39,229 bases of DNA, taken from assembly GCA_030645455.1 (NCBI GenBank), contig JAUSNA010000068.1, forward strand, positions 1 through 39,229. Reading direction: 5' to 3'. Within the stretch, counting starts at the first letter, position 1. The number at the start of each line of letters is the position of its first letter. A model generated the notes under the pieces. That model was not told where the DNA came from, made no database searches, and was given only the letters and a program-made list of their open reading frames with translations. The DNA comes from Candidatus Levyibacteriota bacterium. Lineage in GTDB: Bacteria; Patescibacteriota; Microgenomatia; Levybacterales; GWA1-39-11. This document shows, in pieces, positions 1 through 8,781 of the stretch. The position numbers and the translations under genes are program-made.

Positions 1-1425
1 GCGGGTACAATTCTGGGAGTTGCTCTTTTCTTAAGGCTTTATAGGATTGATCAGGTTGTTCCTGAACTTTTTGGCAAAGAGTTGGAGGTTTCTCTCGTAA
101 ATAGCATCACTATTCCGTCGTTTGTTTCTCATGCAAGTTTATATTTATTAGGAATGAGCGAATTTGCGGTGCGCCTTCCTGGTGTAATAGTCGGTGTTTT
201 GACGGTTGCACTTATGTACTATTTAGCCAATGAGATAAATCAAAGGCTGATGGTGCGAAAAGATAGTTTCTTCCCGCTTTTTGCTATGGGGGTGCTTTCC
301 GTCTTGCCGTGGCACATACAAATTTCCCGCTCAGACTTAGGGGTCAGCTTGGGTTTGTTTTTTTTCATTCTTATGGTATTTCCCCTGTGTTGGTTTAAAC
401 AAAATAAATGGATGATTGTGGTATGGGTTTTGCCGGCAGCGGCAGCATTTCATGCCGATATTGTTTTTTTGATGCCGGTAATTCTGGCGGTGGGCTTTAT
501 TTCTTTTTATCACAGCTCTTATATAAGAAAATACTGGATTCAAACAGTCCTAAGCGTAGCTCTTTTAGCTGCATTTATGATGCCGTTTTTCAGGAGTCCC
601 CAAATATTATTAAGGCCAGATGACCAGTTGACCTATCAGTTGATAGAAAATACTAAATTGTCGCAAGAAAGAGTTTCATATAGTATGAACACTTCACTTT
701 CAAAGGTACTTTACCTGCCCATTATTGAAAACTCAAAGCTATTTTTATCAAACACTTTCTCATACTTTCAGCCGCACTCACTTTTTTTCTCCTGGGATAA
801 AGATCAATATATGAATCCTAATTTTGGTCTCTTTTATCCCGTTGATTTATTATTTATATTGCTTGGCCTGGCTTTTTTGAAGAAAAAAAAGACCTTTTTT
901 ACGGTTTCCTTAATCTACATTTTGGCAATTGTTCTTTATGCGGCTTTCCTGCACGGCAGCTCGCAATCAACATGGTTAATGCCAGTTCTTCCCCTGGCGG
1001 TTATTTTGTCCTCTTTGGGTTTTTTTAGAATTTTTGAATTAAGAGCAAGAAATAAATTTGTTTTTGCGTTCGTTGTTTTGATCGCATCTTTTTGTATGGT
1101 TAGGTTTCTAGGAATATATTATATTGTTGAGAATAAAGAAACCCTCATTGGGGAATATGAAGAAGCATTTGTATATCTCGCAAAAAACAAGGGCAGTATT
1201 CCTGTGGTTGTTGTAGATTCGACCTACGGAAAGAATCTAAGTCTATATTCACGGTTTTTCCGGGAGGGTCCAAATGACAAAGAATTTATTTATAGTGTTA
1301 ATAATTATTGTCAGGATGGGAGGATGCATATTATGCCTACATATCTAATTCCGAAAGGGGCACAGATTTACTACATAAGTCAAGCTCAAGATGAAAAAAT
1401 GAATATAGGTATAGCAAGGTTATGA
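1..1425 (+). CDS. GT39/ArnT-like membrane glycosyltransferase, 5' truncated by window
   Basis: The reading frame is open from base 1, so the gene begins before the window; the TTG at 82 is only an internal codon. The protein is strongly hydrophobic with about ten membrane segments and resembles the PMT/ArnT (GT39) family, which transfers sugars from polyprenyl-phosphate carriers on the outer face of the membrane. The FAVRLPG motif and the following helix match the second GT39 copy next door (FAVRLPS). The first outer loop is short, and where the family carries its acidic Asp-Glu pair this protein reads GKELE. The loop between that point and FAVRLPG is also shorter than in its neighbour. It overlaps the next gene by ATGA (1422-1425), so the two are translated from one operon. 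The family call is good; substrate and activity are unknown. Confidence 0.8.
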   Translation, partial: AGTILGVALFLRLYRIDQVVPELFGKELEVSLVNSITIPSFVSHASLYLLGMSEFAVRLPGVIVGVLTVALMYYLANEINQRLMVRKDSFFPLFAMGVLSVLPWHIQISRSDLGVSLGLFFFILMVFPLCWFKQNKWMIVVWVLPAAAAFHADIVFLMPVILAVGFISFYHSSYIRKYWIQTVLSVALLAAFMMPFFRSPQILLRPDDQLTYQLIENTKLSQERVSYSMNTSLSKVLYLPIIENSKLFLSNTFSYFQPHSLFFSWDKDQYMNPNFGLFYPVDLLFILLGLAFLKKKKTFFTVSLIYILAIVLYAAFLHGSSQSTWLMPVLPLAVILSSLGFFRIFELRARNKFVFAFVVLIASFCMVRFLGIYYIVENKETLIGEYEEAFVYLAKNKGSIPVVVVDSTYGKNLSLYSRFFREGPNDKEFIYSVNNYCQDGRMHIMPTYLIPKGAQIYYISQAQDEKMNIGIARL

Positions 1426-2966
1426 AAATTCTTAATAAAATACTTTTTACGGGCATTTTGCTTTTGGCAGTATTTTTACGAATATGGAATTTGGGGAATA
1501 TTCCAATTTCACTCAACTGGGACGAGGTAGCAATTGGATATAACGCCTACTCTATTTTAAAAACCGGGATGGACGAGCATGGGGTTAGGTTTCCCATTGT
1601 TCTTGAGTCTTTTGGTGACTTTAAGCCGGCTTTGTACTCTTATTTGCTTGTTCCTGTCTTGATGGTTTTTGATCTCGGTTCTTTTGCCGTAAGACTCCCA
1701 TCGGCAGTATTTGGCATTATTGGTGTAATTTTTTCTTACTTTTTAACCAAAGAACTGCTTAAACTCCGGGGTAATTACAAAAACGCACCAATTGTAAGTC
1801 TTACGGTTATGTTTTTGCTTGCTGTCAGTCCCTGGCATATCCAGTTTTCCCGGGCTGCTTTTGAGGCAAATATTGCAACCACTTTTTTTATTATTGGTTT
1901 TTGGGCTTTTCTATTAGGATTAAAAAGACCCATATTTCTCTTCCTAAGCGCGGCATCCCTTGGTTTTTCTCTGCATGCATATCACAGTACGCGGCTTTTT
2001 GTTCCGCTGTTTTTACTTTTTCTAATATTTATATTCCGAGAAAACCTACTAGCCTATGGTAAAAAATTACTAACTCCTGCAATAATTGGTTTTCTTTTTT
2101 TGATCCCCTTTTTCTATTTTGCATTGACCGGTAGAGCTGAGATGATTTTTGGAAGGGCTTCGCAAACCACGGTTTTTAGCAACTCAAAATCTCTTAATGA
2201 GGCTGTCTATAAAATTGGGGAGGGATATCTTAAGCACGTCTCTTTGAAGTGGCTATTTGTTACCGGAGACAATGATAGACACCACGCACCCTCTTCAGGC
2301 ATTCTATATATATGGGAGCTTCCGTTTTTTATTTTAGGAATCCTTATTCTTTTAAGAGATAAATCTAAATTTAAGTTAGTTATTCTTTCATGGATATTGT
2401 TGGGTCTTGTTCCTTCCTCTCTTACAACAGAGGTTCCGCATGCAATTAGGACCTTAATTCTTATACCCTCTTTGCAAATTATTACCGCATTAGGTGTTGT
2501 GAAAGTGGCCCTAACCGTTTGGAAGAAAAAAATATTGTTATTGCCGGCATTTTTTTACATCCTATTTATAGGATTTGGATTCATTCTTTATTTTCACTTA
2601 TATTTTTACCAGATGAACCATGAGTACTCCCGTTTTTGGCAGTTTGGCTACTCCGATGCCGTAAGCTATGTGCGGCAGAACGATCAAAAATACAAAAAAA
2701 TTGTAGTTTCAAATAAGCTTGAACAGCCCTACATATTTTTTCTTTTTTTCCTAAGATATGATCCAAAACTTTATCTTTCCGAAGGGGGAACTAGAAAGAC
2801 CAAAGAGCAAGCATTTGGAAAGTATGAGTTCCGCAATATTAATTGGAAGGAAGAGGTTCATGACGGTTCCGTATTAAATATCCTTTCTCCTTCCGATGAG
2901 CGGTCCGAACCAATTCATACAATCCGGTATTTTGATGGTGGGGATGCCTTTATAATTGCAGAATAA
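1422..2966 (+). CDS. GT39/ArnT-like membrane glycosyltransferase
   Basis: This 514-residue polytopic membrane protein has the usual GT39 opening: one N-terminal helix (about residues 5-25), then a periplasmic loop with NWDE at residues 32-35, the acidic motif expected for polyprenyl-phosphate sugar transfer. SFAVRLPS follows at the start of the next helix. About ten more hydrophobic segments and a soluble C-terminal domain of roughly 100 residues complete it. The ATG lies in the 4-nt overlap with the upstream paralogue, indicating translational coupling. It probably glycosylates a lipid or surface polymer outside the membrane. Donor and acceptor cannot be told from the sequence. Nothing looks broken. 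Confidence 0.85.
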   Translation: MKILNKILFTGILLLAVFLRIWNLGNIPISLNWDEVAIGYNAYSILKTGMDEHGVRFPIVLESFGDFKPALYSYLLVPVLMVFDLGSFAVRLPSAVFGIIGVIFSYFLTKELLKLRGNYKNAPIVSLTVMFLLAVSPWHIQFSRAAFEANIATTFFIIGFWAFLLGLKRPIFLFLSAASLGFSLHAYHSTRLFVPLFLLFLIFIFRENLLAYGKKLLTPAIIGFLFLIPFFYFALTGRAEMIFGRASQTTVFSNSKSLNEAVYKIGEGYLKHVSLKWLFVTGDNDRHHAPSSGILYIWELPFFILGILILLRDKSKFKLVILSWILLGLVPSSLTTEVPHAIRTLILIPSLQIITALGVVKVALTVWKKKILLLPAFFYILFIGFGFILYFHLYFYQMNHEYSRFWQFGYSDAVSYVRQNDQKYKKIVVSNKLEQPYIFFLFFLRYDPKLYLSEGGTRKTKEQAFGKYEFRNINWKEEVHDGSVLNILSPSDERSEPIHTIRYFDGGDAFIIAE

Positions 2967-3026
2967 TTTTTTGAGGGGCTAGTTATTGACAATCATCACA
3001 AAGTTTTCTTTTTCAAAATTTTGAGG

Positions 3027-3032
3027 TAAAAT
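3027..3032 (+). promoter_or_regulatory. -10 box for truB, leaderless layout
   Basis: TAAAAT ends 7 nt before the GTG start at 3040, which would place the transcription start on or beside the start codon. A TTGACA at 2986-2991 is too far away (35 nt) to be its -35. No Shine-Dalgarno sequence is present. Confidence 0.5.
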
Positions 3033-3039
3033 TTCTAGC

Positions 3040-3804
3040 GTGAAAAAAGTAATTTCTGTTTGGAAACCTGTTGGTATGACTCCTTTGGGAGCGGTTAAAA
3101 GATTCAAAGAAAAAAACCCCATACACAATAATAAAACCGTATCCTATGCCGGAAGGTTAGACCCTATGGCTGAGGGAATAATGCTGCTTCTTATTGGGGA
3201 AGAAAATAAAAAGCGCAAAGAATATGAGGTGCTTAAAAAAACTTACGAGACAGAAATAGTTTTGGGAATTACTACTGACAGCTTTGACGCATTGGGTGTA
3301 ATTCAAAGAGTATCGCTGCCGTTAAAAATAAACGAAAAAGAAATCACTTCCTGTCTTGGAAGATTTGTTGGCAGACAACTTCAGTTATATCCACCCTATT
3401 CCTCAAAACCGTTTGCTGGAAAGCCACTTTTTTGGTGGGCAAGACAAGAAAGACTTCCAGAAATAGAAATCCCGCAAAAAGAAATAGAAATATATGACTG
3501 CGCCCTTTTGGAAATGACCCAATTGCCCGGTAATGCGCTTGCAACCGATGCAATGGGGAGAATAAAAAAAATAAACGGGGATTTCCGGCAGGATAAAATA
3601 ATAATCGGTTGGAAAAAGTTTGGTAAAAAATACACGACCGATAATTTCATAAAAATAAAACTTCAGATTGAATGCTCAAGCGGTACTTATATCAGGCAGC
3701 TTGCTGAGGATGTGGGGAAAAAGTTGGGGTGCGGGGCCTTTGCTATTTCTATCAAAAGGATTGCCGTTGGCAATTACACGATAAGTAATTGTGTGGAACT
3801 GTAA
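3040..3804 (+). CDS. truB: tRNA pseudouridine(55) synthase TruB
   Basis: TruB converts U55 in the T-loop of tRNAs to pseudouridine. The 254-aa product opens with a typical WKPVGMT segment, has the catalytic Asp in YAGRLDP (Asp41; GTLDP in most TruBs), then DSFDALG. A QLYPPYSSKPFAGKPL substrate-binding stretch and the C-terminal SSGTYIRQLAEDVG motif follow. An insertion of about 30 residues precedes the last motif compared with short TruBs. There is no obvious PUA domain. The GTG start is supported by the -10 box 7 nt upstream. It stands between the glycosyltransferase pair and the cyo operon and has its own promoter. Confidence 0.9.
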   Translation: MKKVISVWKPVGMTPLGAVKRFKEKNPIHNNKTVSYAGRLDPMAEGIMLLLIGEENKKRKEYEVLKKTYETEIVLGITTDSFDALGVIQRVSLPLKINEKEITSCLGRFVGRQLQLYPPYSSKPFAGKPLFWWARQERLPEIEIPQKEIEIYDCALLEMTQLPGNALATDAMGRIKKINGDFRQDKIIIGWKKFGKKYTTDNFIKIKLQIECSSGTYIRQLAEDVGKKLGCGAFAISIKRIAVGNYTISNCVEL

Positions 3805-3819
3805 GTTTGAGAAAGATCT

Positions 3820-3828
3820 TGCTATGAT
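3820..3828 (+). promoter_or_regulatory. Extended -10 promoter of the cyo operon
   Basis: TGcTATGAT is an extended -10 element ending 9 nt before the GTG start of cyoA. No good -35 and no Shine-Dalgarno site are seen, so the operon mRNA may be leaderless or have a leader of only a few bases. Confidence 0.5.
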
Positions 3829-3837
3829 AAATGTATA

Positions 3838-4722
3838 GTGAATATAAAGATCAAGATTGGGTTAGCGCTTCTTTTTTTTGTTGAATTATTTTATTTTGGT
3901 CTTATTTTTCTTAGTGATCTCAATTTCCAGCTTCTAAATCCTCAAGGGTCGATTGCCAGGCAGCAAAGAGATCTTGGAATGCTGGTAATTGGAATTCTGT
4001 TAGTTGTTGCAATTCCCCTTATTGGAGCAATGTATTGGTTTGCTTATAAGTATAGAGCAGGAAATAAAAAAGCAATTTACAAACCTGATACAAGACACAG
4101 TAAATTTACCGAGCTTGTTTGGTGGTTGATTCCTGCAGTCTTTATTTTTATTCTCGCAATTATCACGTGGAATAAAACCCACGCGCTTGATCCGTATAAG
4201 CCACTTGAATCAAGCGTTCCTCCTGTCAGAATTCAGGCAATTGCACTCAACTGGAAGTGGCTTTTTTTGTATCCCGACTACAACATCGCAACAGTGAATT
4301 TCATCCAGTTCCCGCAAGATACTCCTGTTAATTTTGAGATAACAGCGGACGCTCCTATGAATTCATTTTGGATTCCCGCACTCTCCGGCCAAATCTATGC
4401 GATGAGTGGCATGAGTACAAAGCTTCATCTTATAGCGGATAACACTGGGGATTATCGAGGGCAAGCAGGCGAAATTAACGGCCGCGGGTTTTCAGGTATG
4501 AAATTTATCGCAAGGGCAAGCTCAAGGGAGGAATTTGAAAATTGGGTCGGTGAGGTAAGACGGTCTTTAAAAACGCTTGATGAAAACGAATATTCTACTC
4601 TTTCAAAACCCAGTGAAAATAATTCCGTTACGCACTACAGCTCTTATGAGCAAAATCTTTATAATAAGATAATGATGAAATATGTAGTACCGGATGGTGA
4701 AAAGAAGATGGAAGAAATGTAA
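3838..4722 (+). CDS. cyoA: Cytochrome bo3-type quinol oxidase subunit II
   Basis: Subunit II of a heme-copper quinol oxidase. Two N-terminal membrane helices (about residues 7-27 and 47-70, with a third hydrophobic stretch near 94-112) precede a periplasmic cupredoxin domain. It carries the CyoA signatures LNPQGSIA, FWIPALSGQIYAMSGM and GRGFSGMKF. The Cys/His ligands of the CuA centre are absent, which marks a quinol rather than cytochrome c oxidase. The Glu that leads into the K-channel in E. coli CyoA (E89) is kept as Glu92. Unlike E. coli CyoA, no lipobox Cys is visible near the N-terminus. The GTG start is set by the extended -10 just upstream. cyoB follows after 6 nt. Confidence 0.93.
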   Translation: MNIKIKIGLALLFFVELFYFGLIFLSDLNFQLLNPQGSIARQQRDLGMLVIGILLVVAIPLIGAMYWFAYKYRAGNKKAIYKPDTRHSKFTELVWWLIPAVFIFILAIITWNKTHALDPYKPLESSVPPVRIQAIALNWKWLFLYPDYNIATVNFIQFPQDTPVNFEITADAPMNSFWIPALSGQIYAMSGMSTKLHLIADNTGDYRGQAGEINGRGFSGMKFIARASSREEFENWVGEVRRSLKTLDENEYSTLSKPSENNSVTHYSSYEQNLYNKIMMKYVVPDGEKKMEEM

Positions 4723-4728
4723 ATCTTT

Positions 4729-6684
4729 ATGGAATTTTTATTTGGAAGACTAACGCTAGGTGCTCTTCCCCACGAGTGGTTCACAATCGGGGGGACTGTC
4801 TTTATGACGCTAGCCATGATTGGGGTTGTTGCTTTTTTGACGCGTATGAAGCTGTGGAAATGGTTGTGGCATGATTGGCTGACGTCAATTGATCCCAAAA
4901 AGATTGGGATCATGTATTTTATTGTTGCTGCTCTTATGTTGGTTCGTGGTGGACTTGATGCCGGAATGATATGGCTACAGCAAGTAATGGGGGCTTCCTC
5001 CGGTGGATATCTTTCTGCACAACACTTTCAGGAAATTTTTACCGCGCATGGGGTTATCATGGTCTTTTTTGTCACCATGGGATTTCTTTTTGGATTTATG
5101 AACTACATTATTCCCCTGCAAATTGGAGCACGGGATCTTGCTTCTCCATTTCTTAACACTCTTGGATTTTGGTTGTACGTTGCAGGAGCAATACTTATCA
5201 ATATGTTCTTTGTCTTTGGGGGGGAATTTGCAGCCGCCGGGTGGCTATCTATCGCTCCACTTTCCGGTCTTGAGTATAGTCCCGGGGTGGGGATGGATTA
5301 TTGGATTTGGAGTTTGCAGATTTCAGGAATTGGTACCACTCTTGGGGGTATCAATTTTATAATGACGATTCTTAAGATGCGTGCACCCGGAATGACGCTT
5401 ATGCGAATGCCTATTTTTACGTGGGCGTCACTTTGCAGTATGGTAATGGTGGTGATTGTTTTCCCTCTTTTAACAGCAACTGTTGCCCTTCTTAATTTGG
5501 ACCGGCTTTTAGGGATGCACTTTTTTACAACTACAGCCGGCGGAAATGCGATGATGTATACCAATTTGATTTGGATGTGGGGGCATCCTGAGGTGTATAT
5601 CTTGATGATACCGGCTCTTGGTGTTTATTCAGAGGTTGTCGCAACATTTTCCGGTAAGCGTCTTGCAGGATATACGTCAACTGTCATAGCGCTGAATGCA
5701 ATTGCTATCATCTCTCTTTTTGTATGGCTCCATCATTTTTTCACAATGGGTTCGGGGGCGAATGTAAATGCGGTTTTTGGAATCTCGACCATGATAATTG
5801 CGATCCCGACAGCAGTGCAGCTTTTTAACTGGGTTTTTACGATGCGTAAAGGGCGCATCCGGTTTGATACCCCTATGCTTTGGTTTTTGGGATTTGTTTT
5901 TACGTTCTCAGTTGGAGGAATGACGGGGGTATTATTAGCTGTTCCACCCGCCGATTTTCAACTGCACAACAGTCTTTTCTTGGTTGCTCACTTCCACACG
6001 ATGGTAATTGGTGGTGCGCTCTTCGGAATTTTTGCGGGTTTTTCATATTGGTTTCCTAAATTTACCGGAATAAAACTTAATGAGAGGCTTGGTAAATATG
6101 CTTTTTGGTTTTGGATTATTGGGTTTTGGGTATCATTTGGACCGCTTTATATATTGGGACTTATGGGGGCACCGCGACGGCTCGAGCGGTACGATTCTGT
6201 TACCGGGTGGCAGCCATTGTTTGTGGTTTCTCTCATAGGATTTGGAATAATTTGCATCGGGACAGCGTTTTTGGTTGCGCAAATTATTGTAAGCATCAAG
6301 AACAGGAAGAAGTATGCTGATCTTACCGGTGACCCGTGGGACGGAAGGACTCTTGAATGGTCCACCTCCTCTCCTCCTCCCTTTTATAATTTTGCAGTGA
6401 TCCCAGAAGTTAAAAATCGCGATGCGTTTTGGGAAATGAAAAAAGAAGGAAAAAGAATAAAGTCAAAATATGAAGATTTTGAGATGCCGAAAGGCACTGC
6501 GACCGGCATTTATATTGCCATCTTTGCATTTTTCTTTGGGTTTGCGATGATTTGGCATATCTTTTGGCTTGCTATTGCATGCGCTTTGGGTATTGTTGCC
6601 TTTATAATTTTCAGAACTTTTTATGAGAATACGGAATATGAGATGAAGGCTGCGGAGGTTGAAAAAGTTGAACGTATGCGATAA
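4729..6684 (+). CDS. cyoB: Cytochrome bo3-type quinol oxidase subunit I
   Basis: Catalytic subunit that reduces O2 to water at a heme-CuB site. At 651 aa it is close to E. coli CyoB (663). Seen directly: heme ligand His107 in TAHG, the D-channel Asp136 in IGARD, CuB ligands His286 with crosslinking Tyr290 in GHPEVY and His335-His336 in WLHHFF, and heme ligands in AHFHT. Quinone-site residues Arg73, Asp77 and His99 are kept, while the position of E. coli Gln101 is Glu102. The K-channel Lys (E. coli K362, in IPTGVKIFNW) is Gln364 here, in [10 protein letters not shown], codon CAG at 5818-5820. The C-terminal part also matches CyoB ([12 protein letters not shown]). It is the second gene of a tight cyo operon. 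Confidence 0.96.
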   Translation: MEFLFGRLTLGALPHEWFTIGGTVFMTLAMIGVVAFLTRMKLWKWLWHDWLTSIDPKKIGIMYFIVAALMLVRGGLDAGMIWLQQVMGASSGGYLSAQHFQEIFTAHGVIMVFFVTMGFLFGFMNYIIPLQIGARDLASPFLNTLGFWLYVAGAILINMFFVFGGEFAAAGWLSIAPLSGLEYSPGVGMDYWIWSLQISGIGTTLGGINFIMTILKMRAPGMTLMRMPIFTWASLCSMVMVVIVFPLLTATVALLNLDRLLGMHFFTTTAGGNAMMYTNLIWMWGHPEVYILMIPALGVYSEVVATFSGKRLAGYTSTVIALNAIAIISLFVWLHHFFTMGSGANVNAVFGISTMIIAIPTAVQLFNWVFTMRKGRIRFDTPMLWFLGFVFTFSVGGMTGVLLAVPPADFQLHNSLFLVAHFHTMVIGGALFGIFAGFSYWFPKFTGIKLNERLGKYAFWFWIIGFWVSFGPLYILGLMGAPRRLERYDSVTGWQPLFVVSLIGFGIICIGTAFLVAQIIVSIKNRKKYADLTGDPWDGRTLEWSTSSPPPFYNFAVIPEVKNRDAFWEMKKEGKRIKSKYEDFEMPKGTATGIYIAIFAFFFGFAMIWHIFWLAIACALGIVAFIIFRTFYENTEYEMKAAEVEKVERMR

Positions 6685-6689
6685 CGAAT

Positions 6690-7262
6690 ATGCATAAAGA
6701 AGAATCAAAAGAAAAAGTATTTTTAGGATTTTGGATTTACATGATGACGGATCTACTCATGTTTGCCGTGCTTTTTGCGACGTATGCGGTTTTGAAAAAT
6801 AGTACATATGGTGGGATAACCATCCGTGAGATATTTGACCCACCTTTTGTTCTTGTCGAGACACTGATTCTTTTAACGAGCAGTTTTGTGTGCGGGCTTG
6901 CTCTTCTCTTTGCAAAAGCTATGGATCAAAAAAAGACAATATATTTTCTTGCAGCAACAGCACTTCTTGGAGTAGCTTTTTTGGGAATGGAAATATACGA
7001 GTTTTCCCATCTTCTGTCTGAGGGCAACAGCTATACACAGAGTGCTTTTTTATCCGCTTTTTTTACCCTTCTTTCTTTCCATGGATTTCATATATTAGTT
7101 GGTACTGTTTGGATAACAATTCTTTTGGTGCACATTGCGATGCGGGGATTGCTGCCCTCCAATATCCGTAAAATTCGTCTTTTAGGTATTTTCTGGCACT
7201 TTCTTGATGTTGTGTGGATATTTATATTTACGATAGTTTATCTTTTGGGAGGTATTTTGTGA
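6690..7262 (+). CDS. cyoC: Cytochrome bo3-type quinol oxidase subunit III
   Basis: A 190-aa five-helix subunit III of the heme-copper oxidase, which supports proton uptake and stability of subunit I. The GFWIYMMTDLLMFA stretch near the N-terminus and the SFHGFHILVG and WHFLDVVWIFIF motifs towards the C-terminus are typical of CyoC/CoxC. It begins 5 nt after cyoB stops and its TGA shares one base with the ATG of cyoD, so translation is coupled. Nothing is missing compared with the family. Confidence 0.93.
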   Translation: MHKEESKEKVFLGFWIYMMTDLLMFAVLFATYAVLKNSTYGGITIREIFDPPFVLVETLILLTSSFVCGLALLFAKAMDQKKTIYFLAATALLGVAFLGMEIYEFSHLLSEGNSYTQSAFLSAFFTLLSFHGFHILVGTVWITILLVHIAMRGLLPSNIRKIRLLGIFWHFLDVVWIFIFTIVYLLGGIL

Positions 7263-7630
7263 TGAAAAAAACAGTTGGTTCGGTAAGGTCATATGTTTTG
7301 GGTTTTATATTTTCAATAGTATTAACTCTTATATCTTTTGCGATAACAATTAAACATATTGATTCCGACCACTCTTTTATTGGTCACGAGATTATTATCG
7401 GAATCGTTTTGGCGCTTGCCGTTCTGCAGCTTTTTGTGCAACTGATATTTTTCTTGCATCTTGGACATGAAAAAGGACCAAGGTGGAATTTGGTTTTTCT
7501 TGCGTCTACGATAACAATTTTTATTATGGTTGTTGTGGGGTCTATGTGGATTATGTATCACCTCAACTACAATATGATGCCTGAGAAAGTGGGCAGTTAT
7601 ATAATGGAAAAGGAAGGTATCCGCAAATAA
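7262..7630 (+). CDS. cyoD: Cytochrome bo3-type quinol oxidase subunit IV
   Basis: A 122-aa protein with three membrane helices and the CyoD pattern: SYVLGFIFSIVLTL in helix 1, an LQLFVQLIFFLHLG segment in helix 2, and a third helix ending in MWIMYHLNYNMM. Subunit IV helps assemble the CuB site in E. coli. The ATG at 7262 was chosen over an upstream in-frame start (7214), because it overlaps the cyoC stop by one base and gives the normal family length. cyoE follows after 4 nt. Confidence 0.9.
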   Translation: MKKTVGSVRSYVLGFIFSIVLTLISFAITIKHIDSDHSFIGHEIIIGIVLALAVLQLFVQLIFFLHLGHEKGPRWNLVFLASTITIFIMVVVGSMWIMYHLNYNMMPEKVGSYIMEKEGIRK

Positions 7631-7634
7631 TTTT

Positions 7635-8489
7635 TTGATAAAAACATATTACCAACTTACAAAACCCGGAATTGTACGCGGAAATTTATTTACTGCCGCT
7701 GGCGGGTTTTTCCTTGCAGCACGTGGACACGTCGACTTTTTGCATCTTTTTCTCGCTCTTTTTGGGACGGTTTTTGTGATCGCTTCCGGTTGCGTCTTTA
7801 ATAATTTTACCGACCGTACGCTTGATGAAAAAATGGAGCGTACAAAAAAAAGAGCTCTTGTTACAGGCCAAATTTTACCCAGAAACGCATTGATATTCGC
7901 TTCAATGCTGCTTTTTTTTGGACTTACTTTTCTTCTATGTATAAATTTACTAACAGCGTTGGTTGCCGTCTTTGGATTTGTTTTTTACGTTTTTGTTTAT
8001 GGTTACTGGAAAAGAAAATCTATTCATGGAACGCTTGTCGGAAGCATCTCGGGTGCTACTCCGCCCGTTATCGGATACGTTGCGGTGACAAATTCTCTTG
8101 ATTTGGGAGCGTTACTCCTTTTTTTGATTTTAGTTATGTGGCAGATGCCGCATTTTTATGCGATCGGAATTTTTAGGAAAGATGAGTATGCTGCTGCCAA
8201 TCTTCCGGTGCTCCCGGTTGTTATGGGAATTGACGCTGCAAAAAAACAAATGAGGTATTATGTTACTGGATTTATATTGGCAATAACAATTCTTGCAGCG
8301 TTTGGATATGTGGGCTTTTTCTATCTGATGGTCATGCTTAGCGTGGGGGGGATTTGGTTATTTGACATCTTTTTAGGATCAGTTGCAAAAGATAATAAAA
8401 AATGGGCGACGCGGATTTTTGTTTATTCAATTTTAGTATTAACCATATTTAGCATATTAATATCTATAGATTTTGCACTTCCATTCTAA
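7635..8489 (+). CDS. cyoE: Protoheme IX farnesyltransferase (heme O synthase)
   Basis: Attaches a farnesyl group to heme b to make heme O for the oxidase. The 284-aa protein has about eight to nine membrane helices and both UbiA-family Asp-rich motifs: NNFTDRTLDEKMERT (near residues 55-70) and a second region around DEYAAANLPVLPVV (near residue 185). KKRALVTG is also typical of CyoE/CtaB. It is read from TTG at 7635, 4 nt after cyoD; no ATG lies near the expected N-terminus. No other heme-synthesis gene is visible in the window, so heme must be made elsewhere on the genome or taken up. Confidence 0.92.
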   Translation: MIKTYYQLTKPGIVRGNLFTAAGGFFLAARGHVDFLHLFLALFGTVFVIASGCVFNNFTDRTLDEKMERTKKRALVTGQILPRNALIFASMLLFFGLTFLLCINLLTALVAVFGFVFYVFVYGYWKRKSIHGTLVGSISGATPPVIGYVAVTNSLDLGALLLFLILVMWQMPHFYAIGIFRKDEYAAANLPVLPVVMGIDAAKKQMRYYVTGFILAITILAAFGYVGFFYLMVMLSVGGIWLFDIFLGSVAKDNKKWATRIFVYSILVLTIFSILISIDFALPF

Positions 8490-8496
8490 TTGTGTA

Positions 8497-8502
8497 TATA
8501 AT
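8497..8502 (+). promoter_or_regulatory. -10 box for the 90-aa membrane protein
   Basis: A perfect TATAAT lies 6 nt before the ATG at 8509. It is the main reason to prefer this start over the in-frame codon at 8473, which lies inside cyoE. Confidence 0.55.
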
Positions 8503-8508
8503 GATCTC

Positions 8509-8781
8509 ATGCTTTTAATCTTCCACATCGCTATTGCTTTTTTAGGTATTATTTTTTCGGGTTCCTCACTTTTTTCTCCTTCGGAAAAGAAACTCAAGTC
8601 GTCATACATTTTGGTTGCGGGGACATTTCTGACAGGCTCACTCCTTATTATCCTTAAGCCGGCACATCTAGTACAGGCGTGTTTTTCTGGCCTTGTCTAT
8701 CTTGGATTTGTTGGAGTTATGATTTATATTGCCCAGAGAAAACTTGCAAAAGAAGTTGCTCCTCCACAGGTTAAGTATTAG
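8509..8781 (+). CDS. Small three-helix membrane protein next to the cyo operon
   Basis: Not recognised. The 90-aa product is hydrophobic with three predicted helices (about residues 1-18, 30-48 and 54-75), a short basic loop after helix 1 (SEKKLKSS) and a charged C-terminal tail. It directly follows cyoE on the same strand but has its own TATAAT. Its last 11 bp overlap the convergent DUF420-type gene. Position suggests a role linked to the oxidase or its assembly, but this is guilt by association only. Confidence 0.65.
   Translation: MLLIFHIAIAFLGIIFSGSSLFSPSEKKLKSSYILVAGTFLTGSLLIILKPAHLVQACFSGLVYLGFVGVMIYIAQRKLAKEVAPPQVKY

Noticed and set aside
2986-2991. TTGACA before truB as a -35 box
   Set aside because: It lies 35 nt before the -10, far beyond the usual 16-18 nt, and no -10 is found at the right distance from it.
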